Below, in pieces: positions 27,316-36,182 of a stretch of 64,000 bases of DNA (position 1 is the first letter of the stretch; every line of letters begins with the position of its first letter). This DNA comes from Rhodophyticola sp017644125 (lineage in GTDB: Bacteria; Pseudomonadota; Alphaproteobacteria; Rhodobacterales; Rhodobacteraceae). Position numbers and translations under genes: made by a program. The stretch lies in NCBI RefSeq assembly GCF_042140125.1, contig NZ_CP159473.1. One strand, written 5' to 3'. The notes beneath the pieces are model-generated. The model searched no databases and was not told the DNA's origin. It saw nothing but the letters and a program-made list of their open reading frames with translations.

Positions 27316-28713
27316 ATGGCTGCCAAAAGCTTTGACATCGTTGTAATCGGGGCCGGACCGGGGGGCTATGTTGCCGCGATCCGCGCCAGCCAGCTCGGTC
27401 TGAATGTCGCCATCGTCGAACGGGAGCATATGGGCGGCATCTGCCTGAACTGGGGCTGTATCCCGACCAAGGCGATGTTGCGAAGTTCGGAGATATTCCA
27501 CCTGATGCAGCGGGCCAAGGAATTCGGGCTGAAGGCCGACGGGATCGGCTATGACCTGGACGAGGTGGTCAAACGGTCGCGGACGGTGGCCAAGCAGCTG
27601 AACTCCGGCGTCGGCCATCTGATGAAGAAGAACAAGATCACCGTGGTGATGGGCGAGGCCACGATCCCCGCCAAGGGCAAGGTCAGCGTCAGGACCGACA
27701 AGGGCACCGAGGACCTGACCGCCAAGAACATCATCCTGGCCACGGGCGCCCGCGCCCGCGAACTGCCCGGGCTGGAGGCCGACGGCGACAGGGTCTGGAC
27801 CTACAAGGCGGCATTGACCCCGAAACACATGCCCAAGAAGCTGCTGGTGGTCGGCTCGGGTGCGATCGGGATCGAATTCGCCAGCTTCTACAACACCCTT
27901 GGCGCCGACACGACCGTGGTGGAGGTGATGGACCGGATCCTGCCCGTGGAAGATGCCGAGATCAGCGCCTTCGCCAAGAAAAGCTTCGAGAAGCAGGGGA
28001 TGAAGATCCTGCAGAAGGCCATGGTCAAGCAGCTTGACCGTGCCAAGGACAAGGTGACCGCGCATATCGAGATCGGTGGCAAGGTCGAGAAGCAGGAATT
28101 CGACACGGTGATCTCCGCCGTGGGCATCGTCGGCAATGTCGAGGGGCTCGGGCTGGAGGAGCTTGGCGTGAAGATCGACCGGACCCATGTGGTGACGGAT
28201 GAGTTCTGCCGCACGGGCGTGGAAGGTATTTACGCCATCGGCGACATCGCGGGCGCCCCATGGCTGGCCCACAAGGCAAGCCATGAAGGCGTGATGGTGG
28301 CCGAACTGATCGCGGGCAAGAACAAGGTTCATCCAAGCAAACCCGAAAGCATTGCCGGGTGCACCTATTGCTACCCGCAGGTCGCCAGCGTGGGTTATAC
28401 CGAGGCGAAGGCGAAGGAACTTGGCTATGACGTCAAGGTCGGGCGCTTCCCCTTCATCGGCAACGGCAAGGCAATTGCTTTGGGCGAGGCGGAGGGGCTG
28501 GTGAAAACCGTGTTCGACGCCAAGACGGGCGAGCTTCTGGGCGCCCATATGATCGGCGCGGAAGTGACCGAACTGATCCAGGGTTACGTGGTGGGTCGCC
28601 AGTTGGAGACCACCGAGGAGGACCTGATGGAAACCGTTTTCCCGCACCCCACTCTCAGCGAGATGATGCACGAGTCGGTGCTTGATGCCTATGATCGGGT
28701 CATCAACTTCTAG
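27316..28713 (+). CDS. lpdA: dihydrolipoyl dehydrogenase
   Basis: FAD-dependent E3 component that reoxidises lipoamide in pyruvate, 2-oxoglutarate or other 2-oxoacid dehydrogenases. 465 residues. FAD-binding GAGPGGYVAAIRA at the N-terminus, redox disulfide CLNWGC (residues 45-50), NAD-binding VVGSGAIGIEFASF, and the active-site His-Glu of the dimer interface in FPHPTLSEMMHES. No E1 or E2 gene is nearby, which is unusual for the copy serving PDH or OGDH, so it may be an extra or orphan E3 copy. Confidence 0.96.
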   Translation: MAAKSFDIVVIGAGPGGYVAAIRASQLGLNVAIVEREHMGGICLNWGCIPTKAMLRSSEIFHLMQRAKEFGLKADGIGYDLDEVVKRSRTVAKQLNSGVGHLMKKNKITVVMGEATIPAKGKVSVRTDKGTEDLTAKNIILATGARARELPGLEADGDRVWTYKAALTPKHMPKKLLVVGSGAIGIEFASFYNTLGADTTVVEVMDRILPVEDAEISAFAKKSFEKQGMKILQKAMVKQLDRAKDKVTAHIEIGGKVEKQEFDTVISAVGIVGNVEGLGLEELGVKIDRTHVVTDEFCRTGVEGIYAIGDIAGAPWLAHKASHEGVMVAELIAGKNKVHPSKPESIAGCTYCYPQVASVGYTEAKAKELGYDVKVGRFPFIGNGKAIALGEAEGLVKTVFDAKTGELLGAHMIGAEVTELIQGYVVGRQLETTEEDLMETVFPHPTLSEMMHESVLDAYDRVINF

Positions 28714-28734
28714 ACCGCGGGAGCGTAATCGGGA

Positions 28735-28768
28735 AAAGGGAGCGGCGCCTGTGGTGGCCGCCCCCTTT
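28735..28768. terminator. bidirectional terminator between lpdA and the VWA gene
   Basis: AAAGGG-A-GCGGC (28735-28746) pairs with GCCGC-C-CCCTTT (28757-28768), one mismatch, 10-nt loop. It lies between the convergent lpdA and VWA gene ends and has A and T edges for both directions. Confidence 0.75.
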
Positions 28769-28782
28769 CTCGTCTTGCCGGG

Positions 28783-31020
28783 TCAGTTCACGATCAGGGG
28801 CCGGCTTGCCAGTTCGGTCCGGTCCTGCGACATGAAATAGCGGATCACATAAGCGCCCGGTTCGTCGGGAACCTGCATCCTGAGGAGGGACCCATCGCGG
28901 GTGTAGGCGTAGCTCTCCCAAGCCGCGCTGCCGGTCGCATCCGCCCGCCCGATCCCGATGTAATCGTTGTGGTAATCCGGCCCGGTCCATCCGATCTCGA
29001 TCGTCCCGCCGGCCTCTGCACGGTCCGGCGCCATCAGGTTCGCCTCGACCGGCGTCACGCTCAAGGCGCTGGTCGCTTGCGCGGCCCGATCCTGATCGAG
29101 GAAATAGGTGATCACGTAATCGCCGGGCTCCGTGGGGACGAGCAGCTGCAGCGGGTTGCCGTCGCGGGTGTAGGTGTAGTTCTCCCACCTGTTCGAGCCG
29201 GTCGCGTCCGCCCGGCCGATCCCAATATAGTCGTTCCTGTTGTCGGGCCCGGTCCATCCGACCTCGATGGTCGATCCGGCGATGGCCGTGGCGGGCGCGG
29301 TGACGCCGGTCTCCAGCGCGGTGACGGTGATCGGGGCAGAGGCCAGCGGGGTCCGGTCCTGATCGAGGAAATAGGTGATCACGTAATCGCCGGGCTCCGT
29401 GGGGACGAGCAGCTGCAGCGGGTTGCCGTCGCGGGTGTAGGTGTAGTTCTCCCACCGGTTCGAGCCGGTCGCGTCCGCCCGGCCGATCCCGATATAGTCG
29501 TTGCGGTTGTCGGGCCCGGTCCAGTCCACGTTGATCGTATCTCCGGCACGTGCGGTTTCCGGCGCGATCAGCGTGGCCTCCACCGGGGTGACGGTGATCC
29601 GGGCGGTGCCGATCCGTTCGCGCCCGTCGGCCAGGAAATAGCCGATCAGGTGCTCGCCGGGTTCGGGCGGCACCAGCAGGCTGAGGGGGCTGCCGTCGCG
29701 CGTATAGGTGTAGTTGCTCCAGGCATCGCTGCCGGTGGCATCCTCGCGCCCGATGCCAATGTAGTCGTTGGGCATGTCCGGGCCGTTCCATCCGACCTCG
29801 ATGGTCGATCCGGCAATGGCGGAGGCGGGGGCGACGATCGTGGCGGTCACTGCGGGTTCCTCGAACACCACGGTGATCTCGCGCGCCGCGTCGATGATCA
29901 CGAACTGCACCTCTTGGCTGACCTCCTGCACGGTCCAGTAGGCCGAAACGGTGTAGGATCCGTTGGCCATCTCGAAGACCAGCCCGTTGCCTTCCTCGGT
30001 TTCGGCGGCGTCGTCGGGCAGAGGGCGGATATCCCATAGAACAGGGTCCGTGATCAGCAGGCCATCCTCGCCGCCGATCCGGGCGATAAAGGTGACCTCA
30101 TGGGTGGGTGGCGGAATGAAGGGCAGCGGGATGGTGACGGTCTGCGCCACGCCCTCCTCGACGGTGAAGCTTGCGCCGTGTTCGCTGTCCTGCGCCATGC
30201 GCAGCACCTGCGCCCGATAGCTGCCGGGCAGAAGCTGCGCGGTGAGCGTCGGGGCCCGGGTTGGGTTCAGAACCGGGTTGCCGTGGGCGTCGAACAATGT
30301 CCACTCAAGGGGGGAAACCGGGGCCGACATGTCCGGTTCCACAAGCGCGCGCAGGGTGACCGGCGTCGCCACCGGGGCAGGGGCCACGGCGACCTGTTCG
30401 AGAGCCTGCGCCAGTTCCTTGGCATTGTCCGCGGTCAGGAACTGCCCGCCGGTATTGTCCGCGATGCACTGCATCTGTGCCCGGGCTTCCGGGTCGGCCA
30501 CGTCGAACCCGATCACATGGGCGGTGAAGGCGATGCCCGACGCCTCAAGTTCGGCGGCGATGGCACACGGGTCCGCCTCGCAGGTTTCGATCCCGTCCGA
30601 GACAAGGATGACCGTGGCGGCGTTTTCGGTGTGGCGCAGCGCCCGGGCGGCTTCCACCACCGAGGCGGTCATCGGGGTGCGCCCGCGCGGGTTGATCGAA
30701 TTGACCGCCTCCGCGATGGCCGCGCGGGTGTCCGGACCCGGCGCGATCAGCGTTTCGATATCCGCGCAATCACCCCGTGTGCGGTGGCCGTAAACCGTCA
30801 ATCCGATGGCCTGAGAGGCGGGAAGATCCTCCAGCATCCCGCTGATGACCTCGCGGGCGATGACGATCTTGTTGATGCCGTCGATCTGGCCCCACATGGA
30901 GCCGGAGGCATCGAGAACCAGAATGGCGGCGGGGGTTTCGTCGGCCTGTGCCCTGACCGCGGGCGCGGCGGGCAACAGGATGCAGACAGAGAGAAGCACG
31001 GCTGACAGAAGCTGGCGCAT
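28783..31020 (-). CDS. secreted von Willebrand A protein with four C-terminal repeats
   Basis: Exported 745-residue protein. Signal peptide at 1-25 (MRQLLSAVLLSVCILLPAAPAVRA). A VWA domain (about 30-215) has an intact MIDAS: DASGS, the Thr in GRTPMT, and the Asp in VSDGIE. A middle beta-rich region (about 220-400) follows. Four tandem repeats of about 89 residues end the protein, each with the pattern AGxTIxVxWTGPxxxNDYIGIGRxDATGS...YTRDG and ending xDQDR...ITVT. Repeats 2 and 3 are nearly identical in DNA as well as protein. Metal-dependent adhesion to a partner or surface is likely by family; the actual ligand is unknown. Start ATG 31020 follows GGAG. Divergent from an MFS gene. Confidence 0.88.
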   Translation of the reverse strand: MRQLLSAVLLSVCILLPAAPAVRAQADETPAAILVLDASGSMWGQIDGINKIVIAREVISGMLEDLPASQAIGLTVYGHRTRGDCADIETLIAPGPDTRAAIAEAVNSINPRGRTPMTASVVEAARALRHTENAATVILVSDGIETCEADPCAIAAELEASGIAFTAHVIGFDVADPEARAQMQCIADNTGGQFLTADNAKELAQALEQVAVAPAPVATPVTLRALVEPDMSAPVSPLEWTLFDAHGNPVLNPTRAPTLTAQLLPGSYRAQVLRMAQDSEHGASFTVEEGVAQTVTIPLPFIPPPTHEVTFIARIGGEDGLLITDPVLWDIRPLPDDAAETEEGNGLVFEMANGSYTVSAYWTVQEVSQEVQFVIIDAAREITVVFEEPAVTATIVAPASAIAGSTIEVGWNGPDMPNDYIGIGREDATGSDAWSNYTYTRDGSPLSLLVPPEPGEHLIGYFLADGRERIGTARITVTPVEATLIAPETARAGDTINVDWTGPDNRNDYIGIGRADATGSNRWENYTYTRDGNPLQLLVPTEPGDYVITYFLDQDRTPLASAPITVTALETGVTAPATAIAGSTIEVGWTGPDNRNDYIGIGRADATGSNRWENYTYTRDGNPLQLLVPTEPGDYVITYFLDQDRAAQATSALSVTPVEANLMAPDRAEAGGTIEIGWTGPDYHNDYIGIGRADATGSAAWESYAYTRDGSLLRMQVPDEPGAYVIRYFMSQDRTELASRPLIVN
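29091..29523 (-). repeat. near-identical tandem repeat pair inside the VWA gene
   Basis: Two copies of a 166-bp stretch, 29091-29256 and 29358-29523, are offset by 267 bp (89 codons) and differ at four positions by my count. They encode the core of protein repeats 2 and 3. The outer repeats are clearly diverged. Confidence 0.9.
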
Positions 31021-31169
31021 GGCGAAAACTCCATATTCGATATCAAAATACGAGTGCCGCGCCTGCCGCACGGCGTGAATATGCGGAGAATGCTAGGCCG
31101 GGTCGGGTCATTTGTGAAGTCTGCGATCGGGTGGTTGACCGTCCGGCGCCCCGCTGTCATGTCGCGACA

Positions 31170-32330
31170 ATGGAGCATCGGGTCAGCACGGATTGGGCGC
31201 AGGTTGTTCTGCTTTGGGTGACCGGATTGTTTGCCGCGGCGCAGTTCGGCAAGGTTTCCCTGATATTCGAAGCCCTTGGCGCGATCTATGACCGGCCCGA
31301 GCCGGTGCTGGCGCTTGTCGTCTCCGCCGTGGGCGTGGCGGGTATCTTTCTGGGTGCGGTCGCGGGCATGGGCGCCGGGCGGTTCGGCCCGAGGCCGGTC
31401 CTGCTGACTGCGTTGCTGACGGGCGGCGCCCTTTCGATGGCCCAAAGCCTTCTGCCGCCCTTTCCGGTGCTGATCGGATTGCGGCTGTTGGAAGGTGTCA
31501 CGCATCTGGCGATCGTGGTTGCGGCGCCGGTTCTCATGGTGCGGATCAGCAGCCTGCGGGACCAGCCCATGGTGATGGCGCTATGGGCCAGCTTCTTCGG
31601 TGTGTCATTCGCGCTCAGCGCCCTTGTCCTTCCGGTGCTTGTCGGGATCGGGGGGCTGGGGGCCGCCTGGATGCTGCATGGACTGGCGTTCTGGGCGCTG
31701 GCCGCACTGGTCTGGCGGATGGTCGCGCCGATCGGTCCGTCTTCCGCGCCATGGCCCGGCTTTGTCGCCGCCCACCGGGCGATCTATTCCGATCCGCACC
31801 GTCTGGCGCCCGCGCTCGGATTTTTCTGGCATACCTTGATCTTCGTGGCGTTGCTGACCTTTCTGGCCCCTTTCGTGGCGGGACATCTGCCGGTCCCCCT
31901 TGTGGCGAGCATCCTGCCGCTCACGGCGCTTGGCGGCACGTTTCTGGCGGGCTGGCTGGCGCGGCGGCACTCGGTCTTCGTGATCCTGCGGGTGTCCTAT
32001 GTCACCACGGTGATCGGCATGGTGGGGCTCTTGCTGCTGCCCCAGATCGCGCAACCGTGGCTCGCGTTTCTGACATTCGTCAGCATCGGTCTGGTGCCCG
32101 GCGCGAGCTTTGCGGCAATCCCGGCGCTCAACGACACGTCGGTGGCCCAGGCGGAGGCCAATGGCGCCCTGGCGCAGCTTGGAAATGTCGGCACATCCGC
32201 CGGCAGCCCGATTTTTGCGGCCGCCATGGCAGCGGGCGGTCTGGCCGGACTGGTCGCGATTACGGTGGTGATCATGGCCGCCGGGCTCGGCTCGATCCTG
32301 TGGATAAGAGGCCGGGTTGCCCAGCGCTGA
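31170..32330 (+). CDS. MFS transporter
   Basis: Twelve-helix major facilitator of 386 residues from ATG 31170; a GTG 13 codons upstream is possible but would add a hydrophilic lead. Features include VTGLFAAAQFGKVSLIFEAL in helix 1 and the loop GAGRFGPRPVLL resembling motif A. Sequence resembles cyanate- or nitrate-type MFS carriers only distantly, so the substrate is left open. It is followed after 96 bp by uvrA, which has its own promoter region with an SOS box. Confidence 0.82.
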   Translation: MEHRVSTDWAQVVLLWVTGLFAAAQFGKVSLIFEALGAIYDRPEPVLALVVSAVGVAGIFLGAVAGMGAGRFGPRPVLLTALLTGGALSMAQSLLPPFPVLIGLRLLEGVTHLAIVVAAPVLMVRISSLRDQPMVMALWASFFGVSFALSALVLPVLVGIGGLGAAWMLHGLAFWALAALVWRMVAPIGPSSAPWPGFVAAHRAIYSDPHRLAPALGFFWHTLIFVALLTFLAPFVAGHLPVPLVASILPLTALGGTFLAGWLARRHSVFVILRVSYVTTVIGMVGLLLLPQIAQPWLAFLTFVSIGLVPGASFAAIPALNDTSVAQAEANGALAQLGNVGTSAGSPIFAAAMAAGGLAGLVAITVVIMAAGLGSILWIRGRVAQR

Positions 32331-32345
32331 CAATCCTGTCAGCAT

Positions 32346-32360
32346 GTTCGCTCTTCGTTC
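32346..32360 (+). promoter_or_regulatory. LexA (SOS) box of uvrA
   Basis: GTTC-N7-GTTC, the direct-repeat LexA operator known in alphaproteobacteria such as Rhodobacter sphaeroides. It lies 66 bp upstream of uvrA, an established SOS gene in that group, which makes the assignment firm. Confidence 0.8.
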
Positions 32361-32426
32361 GCACATTTTCGTTGGAGACTCAGGCGGGCTCGCCTATGTG
32401 TTAGCCAGCGGCAAACGGGGGCCTTG

Positions 32427-35306
32427 ATGGCTGAGCTGAAAAATATCGAAGTGCGCGGCGCGCGCGAGCACAACCTGAAGAATATCGATGTGGATATCCC
32501 GCGGGATGAACTGGTGGTGATCACCGGGCTTTCCGGCTCGGGCAAATCCAGTCTGGCCTTCGATACGATCTATGCCGAGGGGCAGCGCCGCTATGTGGAG
32601 TCGCTGTCGGCCTATGCGCGGCAATTCCTCGATATGATGGAAAAGCCGGATGTGGATCATATCAGCGGCCTGTCGCCCGCGATTTCCATCGAACAGAAGA
32701 CGACCAGCAAGAACCCGCGCTCGACCGTCGGTACCGTCACCGAGATCTACGATTACATGCGCCTGCTTTTCGCCCGTGTCGGAACGCCCTACAGCCCGGC
32801 CACGGGCCTGCCGATCGAGGCGCAGCAGGTTCAGGACATGGTCGACCGGGTGATGGCGCTGGAAGCGGGGACGCGCGGGTACCTTCTGGCGCCCATCATC
32901 CGCGACCGGAAGGGCGAATACCGCAAGGAATTCCTTGAGCTGCGCAAGCAGGGATTTCAGCGGGTGAAGGTCGACGGGCAGTTTTACGAGCTTGATGAGC
33001 CGCCCACGCTGGACAAGAAATTCCGGCACGACATCGATGTTGTGGTCGACCGGATCGTGGTGCGCGAAGGGGCCGAGACGCGGCTGGCCGACAGTTTCCG
33101 GACCGCCCTCGACCTTGCGGACGGGATCGCCATTCTGGAAACGGCACCGAAGGACGGCGAGCCAGAGCGGATCACCTTTTCCGAGAATTTTGCCTGCCCG
33201 GTCAGTGGCTTCACGATCCCCGAGATCGAGCCGCGGCTCTTTTCCTTCAACGCGCCCTTCGGGGCCTGCCCGTCCTGTGACGGGCTGGGTGTGGAGTTGT
33301 TCTTCGACGAACGGCTGGTGGTGCCGGATGCCGCGCTGACCCTCGAAGACGGTGCGCTGGCCCCATGGCGCAAGGGCAAATCGCCCTATTTCCTGCAAAC
33401 GATCCAGGCCATTGCCGATCACTACGGCTTCGCGGCCAAGACCCCGTGGAAGGACATTCCCAAAGAAATCCAGGATGTGTTCCTGCGCGGATCGGGGGAG
33501 CAGGAAATCCAGTTCCGCTATGACGAGGGCGGACGGGTCTATCAGGTGAAACGCACCTTCGAAGGTGTGATCCCCAACATGGAGCGCCGCTATCGCGAGA
33601 CCGACAGCGCGTGGATCCGAGAAGAATTCGAGCGTTATCAGAACAATCGCCCCTGCGGCACCTGCGGCGGCTTCCGTCTGCGCCCCGAAGCCCTTGCCGT
33701 GAAGATCGGTCCTGCCGGAGGCGGGCAGGGAAAGCTTTTGCATGTGGGCGAAGTGGTGCAGATGAGCATCCGGGAGGCCGCCGATTGGTGCGCGCAGGTG
33801 CCCGAGCATCTGAGCGATCAGAGAAACGAGATCGCCCGCGCGATCCTGAAGGAAATCCGCGAACGTCTGGGATTTCTGAACAATGTGGGGCTGGAATACC
33901 TGACGCTGAGCCGCAATGCGGGCACGCTTTCGGGCGGGGAGTCACAGCGAATCCGTCTGGCCAGCCAGATCGGATCGGGCCTGCAGGGCGTGCTTTACGT
34001 GCTGGACGAACCCTCCATCGGTCTGCATCAGCGCGACAATGACCGGCTGCTGACCACGCTGAAGAACCTGCGCGATGCGGGCAATACGGTGATCGTGGTC
34101 GAACATGACGAGGAGGCGATCCGCGAGGCGGATTATGTCTTCGATATCGGCCCCGGGGCGGGGGTGCATGGCGGGCAGATCGTCAGCCAGGGAACGCCGG
34201 CGCAGATCATGAGCGATGCGGCGTCGATCACCGGGCAGTATCTGTCGGGCACGCGCAAGATCGCGGTGCCGGCGACCCGGCGCAAGGGCAACAAGAAGAA
34301 GGTCACCGTGGTCAAGGCCACGGGCAACAATCTGCAGGATGTGACGGTCGATTTCCCCTTGGGCAAATTCGTCTGCGTGACGGGTGTGTCGGGCGGCGGC
34401 AAATCCACGCTGACCATCGAGACGCTGTTCAAGACCGCCTCGATGAAGCTGAACGGCGCGCGCCAGACGCCTGCGCCCTGCGAGACGATCAAGGGGCTGG
34501 AGCATCTCGACAAGGTGATCGACATCGACCAGCGGCCCATCGGGCGCACGCCGCGCTCGAACCCGGCCACCTATACCGGGGCCTTCACCCCAATCCGCGA
34601 CTGGTTTGCCGGCCTGCCGGAATCCAAGGCGCGAGGCTACAAGCCCGGGCGCTTCAGTTTCAACGTGAAAGGCGGACGCTGCGAGGCCTGCCAGGGCGAC
34701 GGCGTCATCAAGATCGAGATGCATTTCCTGCCCGATGTCTATGTCACCTGCGAGACCTGCAAGGGCGCGCGGTATAATCGCGAGACGCTGGAAATCCGCT
34801 TCAAGGGAAAATCCATTGCCGATGTGCTCGACATGACGGTCGAGGATGCGCAGGAGTTCTTCAAGGCGGTCCCCAGCATTCGCGAAAAGATGGATGCACT
34901 TGTCAGGGTGGGCCTGGGCTATATCAAGGTGGGCCAGCAGGCCACGACGCTCTCGGGCGGGGAGGCGCAGCGCGTCAAACTCTCCAAGGAGCTTGCCAAA
35001 CGCTCCACAGGTCGGACTTTGTATATTCTGGACGAGCCCACCACCGGGCTGCACTTCGAAGATGTTCGAAAACTGCTGGAGGTGCTTCATGAATTGGTGG
35101 AGCAGGGCAACACCGTCATCGTGATCGAACACAATCTGGACGTGGTCAAGACCGCAGACTGGATCATCGATATCGGTCCCGAAGGCGGGGATGGCGGCGG
35201 CCGGATCGTGGCCGAGGGCACGCCCGAGGATGTGGCGCTGGAGGAGCGCTCCCATACCGGGCGCTATCTGGCGGCGATGTTGAAGCAACGGGTCGCCGCA
35301 GAATAG
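32427..35306 (+). CDS. uvrA: excinuclease ABC subunit A
   Basis: Damage-recognition ATPase of nucleotide excision repair; forms UvrA2B complexes on DNA. 959 residues, full length. Two ABC modules: Walker A GLSGSGKSS (about 31-39) with signature LSGGESQRIRLA, and Walker A GVSGGGKST with LSGGEAQRVKLS. Zinc modules CPSCDGLG...CGTCGG and CEACQGDG...CETCKGAR are intact. Start chosen at ATG 32427; an in-frame TTG lies one codon upstream. Regulation by LexA is predicted from the box at 32346-32360. Confidence 0.97.
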   Translation: MAELKNIEVRGAREHNLKNIDVDIPRDELVVITGLSGSGKSSLAFDTIYAEGQRRYVESLSAYARQFLDMMEKPDVDHISGLSPAISIEQKTTSKNPRSTVGTVTEIYDYMRLLFARVGTPYSPATGLPIEAQQVQDMVDRVMALEAGTRGYLLAPIIRDRKGEYRKEFLELRKQGFQRVKVDGQFYELDEPPTLDKKFRHDIDVVVDRIVVREGAETRLADSFRTALDLADGIAILETAPKDGEPERITFSENFACPVSGFTIPEIEPRLFSFNAPFGACPSCDGLGVELFFDERLVVPDAALTLEDGALAPWRKGKSPYFLQTIQAIADHYGFAAKTPWKDIPKEIQDVFLRGSGEQEIQFRYDEGGRVYQVKRTFEGVIPNMERRYRETDSAWIREEFERYQNNRPCGTCGGFRLRPEALAVKIGPAGGGQGKLLHVGEVVQMSIREAADWCAQVPEHLSDQRNEIARAILKEIRERLGFLNNVGLEYLTLSRNAGTLSGGESQRIRLASQIGSGLQGVLYVLDEPSIGLHQRDNDRLLTTLKNLRDAGNTVIVVEHDEEAIREADYVFDIGPGAGVHGGQIVSQGTPAQIMSDAASITGQYLSGTRKIAVPATRRKGNKKKVTVVKATGNNLQDVTVDFPLGKFVCVTGVSGGGKSTLTIETLFKTASMKLNGARQTPAPCETIKGLEHLDKVIDIDQRPIGRTPRSNPATYTGAFTPIRDWFAGLPESKARGYKPGRFSFNVKGGRCEACQGDGVIKIEMHFLPDVYVTCETCKGARYNRETLEIRFKGKSIADVLDMTVEDAQEFFKAVPSIREKMDALVRVGLGYIKVGQQATTLSGGEAQRVKLSKELAKRSTGRTLYILDEPTTGLHFEDVRKLLEVLHELVEQGNTVIVIEHNLDVVKTADWIIDIGPEGGDGGGRIVAEGTPEDVALEERSHTGRYLAAMLKQRVAAE

Positions 35307-35389
35307 CGCCTTGCAATCCGGCCCTTGGGTAGCCTTGCGGAAATTCCACCCGCGGGATCTTGAATGTTAAATCTATTTACATACCTCTT

Positions 35390-35406
35390 TCTCACATTTT
35401 GTGAGA
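35390..35406. promoter_or_regulatory. palindrome upstream of the head-GIN gene
   Basis: Perfect inverted repeat TCTCACA-TTT-TGTGAGA in an unusually AT-rich stretch (35363-35400), 16 bp before the start codon. Could be an operator or a small mRNA hairpin ahead of the AAGGAG ribosome binding site; no regulator is assigned. Confidence 0.45.
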
Positions 35407-35422
35407 CAAGGAGAATTTCGGG

Positions 35423-36172
35423 ATGTTCATGCGTTTGAGCCTGGGAGCCGCTGCCGCGATCATGATCGCCGGCACTGCGGTAGCAGAGGACAGGGTATTC
35501 GAGGTCAAGGACTTCACGCAGGTGGAGGTGGCCGAAGGCATCGTTGCGACATTGCGCGAGGGCCCGTTCCGGGTGGAGGCGACGGCACGGCGCGGCGATA
35601 TCGACCGGCTTGTGATCGAGCAGGATGGCGATGTGCTGCGGATCGAGCGGGAAACCCCGTGGCTTCAACCTTCGCTGAACGACCGGGACCGCTTCGAGGT
35701 GGATATCCAGATGCCGGTTCTGTCGAGGATCGTATCGCGTTCCGGCTCGGCGGTAACGGCGGCTGTGCCGGTGACGGAGCGGTTCGAGGCACAGGCGCAA
35801 TCGGGCGCGTCGCTGGACATCGAAGGGGTAGAGGCAGAGCAGAGCTCGCTTCGGGTCGCTTCCGGCGCACGCCTGCAATTCGAAGGCGCGGCCGGACAAA
35901 CGGATGTTCAGGTGCAAAGCGGTGCCACCATGCAGCTTGCGGGCAACTGCACCGATCTGAATGCGGATGTTCGCGCCGGCGCCCGATTGGATGCGGGCGC
36001 GTTTGAATGCCACACGCTGTCGATATCGGCACGCGCGGGGGCAAGCGCCCTGGGCTACGCCGATCAATCCGCCTCGGTGCAGGCGCGGGCCGGGGCCTCT
36101 GTCCGGGTGCTGGGCAACCCCGCTACACGCACCACCGACGGCGGCGTCAGCGCCAGCATCCGGTTCGAGTGA
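35423..36172 (+). CDS. head-GIN domain protein (DUF2807)
   Basis: Secreted protein of 249 residues with a signal peptide at 1-21 (MRLSLGAAAAIMIAGTAVA core). The rest forms the right-handed beta-solenoid of head-GIN/DUF2807 proteins, seen as repeating short strands with Gly/Ala/Ser turns (AQSGASLDIEG, VASGARLQFEG, VQSGATMQLAG, RAGARLDAGA, RAGASALGYA). Family function is unclear; adhesin-like or auto-transported surface roles are suggested. Start ATG 35423 follows AAGGAG at proper spacing. Confidence 0.85.
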   Translation: MFMRLSLGAAAAIMIAGTAVAEDRVFEVKDFTQVEVAEGIVATLREGPFRVEATARRGDIDRLVIEQDGDVLRIERETPWLQPSLNDRDRFEVDIQMPVLSRIVSRSGSAVTAAVPVTERFEAQAQSGASLDIEGVEAEQSSLRVASGARLQFEGAAGQTDVQVQSGATMQLAGNCTDLNADVRAGARLDAGAFECHTLSISARAGASALGYADQSASVQARAGASVRVLGNPATRTTDGGVSASIRFE

Positions 36173-36182
36173 CACGCGCCCA

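Noticed and set aside
28703..30037. Repetitive frame on the same strand as the VWA gene
   Set aside because: Its apparent repeats are only the VWA repeats read in another phase; the VWA frame has signal peptide and MIDAS residues.
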